From Fluviicola sp. (GTDB taxonomy: Bacteria; Bacteroidota; Bacteroidia; Flavobacteriales_D; Crocinitomicaceae): a DNA stretch of 64,000 nucleotides. Numbering within the stretch: the stretch's first letter is position 1; each line of letters starts with the position of its first letter. Below are positions 61,339 through 64,000 of the stretch, in pieces. The stretch lies in contig NZ_JBCNJT010000001.1 in assembly GCF_039596395.1 (NCBI RefSeq), positions 1,771,315 to 1,835,314 of the forward strand. The letters are read 5' to 3'. Under the pieces are notes generated by a model. The model saw only the letters and a program-made list of their open reading frames with translations. It did not search any database and was not told where the DNA came from. The translations under genes were made by a program, and so were the position numbers.

Positions 61339-62517
61339 TCAATGTGCGTGTCCGCCTTCTTCCTCGGAGTTTTTCATTTTTGCCAGCAGGCTGAATGCCC
61401 CTCGAACTACCAACTGTTTCCGTACATCAAATCCTTCCGGTAAGGTAATCGCTACAAAACCGGCCTCTTCTTTTCCAACTACGATTTCAACCATTTTGAA
61501 AACGACATTCTTTTCGCCGCCTTCGCGGTGTTCCTTTTCCCTGACGAAGATGTATGGTTTCCCCTCGAAATAGACGATGGCACTTTCCGGAACAGCACTT
61601 ACGAGGGCATTATCCGTTTCCACTACTGCTTTCAGGTACATTCCCGGGATCAATTCCTTGTCGTTCTTCGTAATGTCGCAATGAATCTGCACACTGCGTT
61701 CACTGTTGATCTCTCTCCCGATGAGTTTCACGCGTGCTTCGCGCTCTTTGGTTTCATTGGTCAAGCTGAATAAGACGCGCTGTCCTTCACGTATGGAAGG
61801 AATATCTTTCTCATAAACGGTTAATTCTACGTGCAATTCTGCCGTATTTACAATTTCGATCAGCACATCCGTGGGGTTTACAAATGCGCCGATGTTCGTA
61901 TTTACTTTGGTGACGTAGCCCGAAATCGGTGCATACAGGTTGATCGTATTCTGGATTTTCCCGTTTTGCAACCTGTTTACGTTGATATTCAGCAATTCCA
62001 GCCGCGATCTCAATCCTTCAATACGGCCTTTTGCCGACAGGTAATTGGCTTTGGCCTGCTCCAGTGATTTCCGGGCGTTGATATTCTCTTTGGCCAATTC
62101 TTTCTGCCGCTCGTATTCCGAGTTCAGGTATTCCAATTGCCCGTAATTTTCCAGGTATTCCTGCTGCAGCTGGATATAATCCTGGTTCTCCAGGATGGCT
62201 ACCACCTGCCCTTTCGCCACTTTAGAGCCAGGCAACAACTGGGTGGATTTCACAAAGCCCGCCATCGGTGCGGAAACGGAAACTTTACTCTGAGGCGGCA
62301 CATCCAGGAAGCCATTTACGGAAATCACCCCACTGATGCTACGTTTTTCAATCGTTCCCAGGGAAATTTCAGCAGATGCATATTGAGCTTCGGTGAGTTC
62401 CACCGTCTCTGCAGATTCTTCGTGATGTGCTTCCTCCTTCCCGGTAGTTGTTTCAGCGCCTCCACAGGAGGAAAGTAATCCCGCAAATGCAATAAATATG
62501 ATCCAATTTGTTTTCAT
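61339..62517 (-). CDS. Heavy-metal RND efflux periplasmic adaptor (CzcB/CusB-like)
   Basis: 392 residues. A lipoprotein signal (IIFIAFAGLLSSC) anchors it to the membrane. Histidine/glutamate-rich N-terminus (GKEEAHHEESAE), then the barrel-sandwich half (PMAGFVKSTQLLPGSKVAKGQVVAILEN), a coiled-coil hairpin (about 115-185), the second lipoyl half (NLYAPISGYVTKVNTNIGAFV) and a beta-barrel domain. The C-terminus is GGHAH, a probable metal site. It links the inner-membrane pump to the outer-membrane channel. It lies downstream of the CzcA-TolC fusion on the same strand. Confidence 0.92.
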   Translation of the reverse strand: MKTNWIIFIAFAGLLSSCGGAETTTGKEEAHHEESAETVELTEAQYASAEISLGTIEKRSISGVISVNGFLDVPPQSKVSVSAPMAGFVKSTQLLPGSKVAKGQVVAILENQDYIQLQQEYLENYGQLEYLNSEYERQKELAKENINARKSLEQAKANYLSAKGRIEGLRSRLELLNINVNRLQNGKIQNTINLYAPISGYVTKVNTNIGAFVNPTDVLIEIVNTAELHVELTVYEKDIPSIREGQRVLFSLTNETKEREARVKLIGREINSERSVQIHCDITKNDKELIPGMYLKAVVETDNALVSAVPESAIVYFEGKPYIFVREKEHREGGEKNVVFKMVEIVVGKEEAGFVAITLPEGFDVRKQLVVRGAFSLLAKMKNSEEEGGHAH

Positions 62518-62529
62518 GTCTTTATTTAT

Positions 62530-62612
62530 AAGGTTAAAAGTTCCAACCGGTTCAAAAGGTTCAAAACTTTGATTTTGAACGCTTGAACATTTGAACTTTT
62601 TTTGAACTTTGT
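62530..62612. repeat. GTTYAAA-rich inverted element, copy 6
   Basis: AGGTTAAAAGTTCC, GGTTCAAAAGGTTCAAAAC on the left, then TTTTGAACGCTTGAAC, TTTGAACTTTTTTTGAAC on the right. It fills the gap between two co-directional genes of the metal efflux operon. Confidence 0.62.
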
Positions 62613-62615
62613 TTC

Positions 62616-64000
62616 TTATTCAGCCATCAGGTAATTCAGGTAAAGCAGGTTTGAATTGTAGTCATTTACTGCTTTTAAATATCCTTCATTGATAGCAATG
62701 ATTTGTTCTGTATTTAATAAATGTGTCGTAAAATTGATCTCACCCAACTCAAAGGATTTGAGGGATTGCTGTTCGATCAGTTTCGCATTCGGGATCGCTG
62801 CGTTGAGGTAATATTCCATTAAATTCCTGCTGGCTTCCACTTTAATCAGCGCCTTCTCATATTCGCTTTGCAACCCGCTTACATAATTGGCGTAATCCAG
62901 GCTTTTGACATCGCGGTTAATAGCTGCGGCTTTCGATTTGCTGATATCCGGGCCAAACCAAAGCGGAATAGTTAATCCGACCTGGAATCCCTGGAACCTG
63001 TCAGAACGCCCGGCAAGCTGCGTGGAATTTTCCGACAGCAAACTTCCGTAGAGGGTTTGATTGAAATATCCCACTTTCAATTCCGGGAGTGCCGAATTAA
63101 CGGCTAATTTGCGTTCCTGCTCTGCAATCGAAACCTGTTGTTCCAGGTAACGGGCCTGCGGATTATTTTTCAATGCAGCCGTATCCCCGATCGGAACCGT
63201 TTTGAGCGGCACCAGTTCGTCCGAATTGAACCGCACCGGAATCTTTGAGCCCAGTAAAAACTGCAGCCTGCTGGCTATAGCGGTCAATTCTGCATCTACC
63301 TGTAACTGTTTGCTCCGGATCTCATTCAAACGCGTCTCAACCTTTGTTTTTTCGAGCAATGAGCCTTCACCCGCACGATGGTTTAACCCGGTTGCTTTTG
63401 CGAATCGCTGCAAAATACTATCCTGCTTCATCAACCCTTTTTTGTACGAATGCCAATACGCATTTTGGGTATGCAATTGCCGGATTTCAAAGGTCAATTC
63501 ATTTTTGGAAACAGCCAATTGCATAGATGCTCCTTTGATCTGTGAACTTGCCAGGTTTGATTTCGCTACAAACACCGTGGGGAACGGAATGGTCTGTGTA
63601 ACCGTGATATTATTGTCGCCTCTGTAATAGCTGTTATACTGACCGATCATTAAACTCACGTCCGTTTTAGGCAATTCGCTGCTCGTTTTCTTCAGCTGTT
63701 CGTAATATTGAACCTGTTTCGATTTTGCCTGCAGATTTTGATTGTTCGCATAAGCGATTTGCAAAGCAGAATCCAGGGAAAGTGCCGTTTGCCCGAAACC
63801 GGACTTTGCAAGCAATACTCCGAGAATCAGCATGCCGATGGATTTGGGAACGGTTGTTTTTCTGTTCATCGTTTTGGGTTTATTCGTCAAGTAATAAATA
63901 CACGGAAGGACAATCAGCGTTAACAGCGTAGCCGTGATCAATCCACCGATTACCACGGTTGCCAGCGGTTTCTGAACTTCCGCACCGCTTCCGTGTGAAA
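62616..64000 (-). CDS. CzcA-type RND pump fused to C-terminal TolC/CzcC-like channel (partial, 5' end outside)
   Basis: The frame is open to the right edge. Its first visible residues SHGSGAEVQKPLATVVIGG and LITATLLTLIVLPCIYY are the last transmembrane helix of a CzcA-type RND transporter. Directly after the linker TNKPKT comes MNRKTTVPKSIGMLILGVLLAKSGFGQ, which reads as a second signal peptide, and then an outer-membrane-factor domain of about 400 residues (LSLDSALQIAYANNQNL, RAGEGSLLEKTKVETRL, IPLWFGPDISKSKA). So pump and channel are one polypeptide, a known arrangement in Bacteroidota. The ATG at 63869 could also start a separate channel protein. Exports divalent metals, probably Co/Zn/Cd or Cu (inference). 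Confidence 0.9.
   Translation of the reverse strand, partial: SHGSGAEVQKPLATVVIGGLITATLLTLIVLPCIYYLTNKPKTMNRKTTVPKSIGMLILGVLLAKSGFGQTALSLDSALQIAYANNQNLQAKSKQVQYYEQLKKTSSELPKTDVSLMIGQYNSYYRGDNNITVTQTIPFPTVFVAKSNLASSQIKGASMQLAVSKNELTFEIRQLHTQNAYWHSYKKGLMKQDSILQRFAKATGLNHRAGEGSLLEKTKVETRLNEIRSKQLQVDAELTAIASRLQFLLGSKIPVRFNSDELVPLKTVPIGDTAALKNNPQARYLEQQVSIAEQERKLAVNSALPELKVGYFNQTLYGSLLSENSTQLAGRSDRFQGFQVGLTIPLWFGPDISKSKAAAINRDVKSLDYANYVSGLQSEYEKALIKVEASRNLMEYYLNAAIPNAKLIEQQSLKSFELGEINFTTHLLNTEQIIAINEGYLKAVNDYNSNLLYLNYLMAE

Noticed and set aside
1-64000. tRNA, rRNA, integrase, phage or complete insertion-sequence genes
   Set aside because: A read-through for T-loop motifs, transposase motifs and integrase motifs showed none that could be supported.

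Overview
The window looks like the chromosome of a low-GC Bacteroidota bacterium, most likely a flavobacterium of the Fluviicola/Crocinitomicaceae type (inference). Three things point there. Six large secreted proteins end in a type IX secretion (T9SS) type A sorting domain. Several genes have the Bacteroidota promoter pattern (TTTG, about 20 bases, TAnnTTTG) and no clear Shine-Dalgarno sequence. RND/TolC fusion and RHS proteins of this style are typical of the phylum. I see no rRNA, tRNA, CRISPR array, intact insertion sequence or phage gene.

Layout. 1-8.2 kb: a cut-off lipoprotein, a secreted GH5 glycosidase, a thioesterase, small cysteine-rich and histidine-rich proteins, a T9SS adhesin-like protein and a secreted VWA protein. 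8.3-11.2 kb: module A, an ArsR repressor followed by SRPBCC, SRPBCC-PhnB and DoxX genes. 11.3-11.74 kb: two tiny membrane-protein genes, the second needing a -1 frameshift at a canonical A AAA AAC heptamer. 11.74-18.9 kb: mixed housekeeping and regulatory genes (SDR oxidoreductase, AraC regulator, YdeI, DUF1761), a decayed tandem duplication, and a membrane-bound OmpR-type regulator with direct repeats upstream. 19.4-24.3 kb: SRPBCC, DUF4256, YdeI-like and beta-lactamase-like genes, then module B (ArsR, SRPBCC, DoxX). 24.5-33.2 kb: a histidine kinase, a T9SS esterase, a GT2 glycosyltransferase, DinB, an HTH-pentapeptide protein, DUF2200 and a divergent nucleotidyltransferase.

The most striking locus is 33.5-51.9 kb, a tightly packed five-gene operon with a strong terminator. 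It encodes a small secreted protein, a 1133-residue DNRLRE protein, a 2116-residue SpvB/TcB-like shell protein, a 2583-residue secreted RHS protein with an unrecognised C-terminal tail of about 290 residues, and a four-helix membrane protein whose start overlaps the RHS stop. The layout resembles a TcB/TcC-like cocoon with a polymorphic toxin tail and its immunity protein.

52-64 kb holds a PsbP-like protein, two more T9SS giants (one with six SprB repeats), a RclA/MerA-like flavoenzyme with a DUF202 partner, a lipoprotein, and a heavy-metal efflux operon. In that operon the CzcA pump is fused in frame to its TolC-like outer-membrane channel through an internal signal-peptide-like segment.

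Several non-coding patterns recur. GTTYAAA-rich inverted elements sit between co-directional genes at six places. An 85-base structured repeat occurs at 17.8 and 55.0 kb. The two ArsR modules have matching promoter/operator geometry but different operator sequences.
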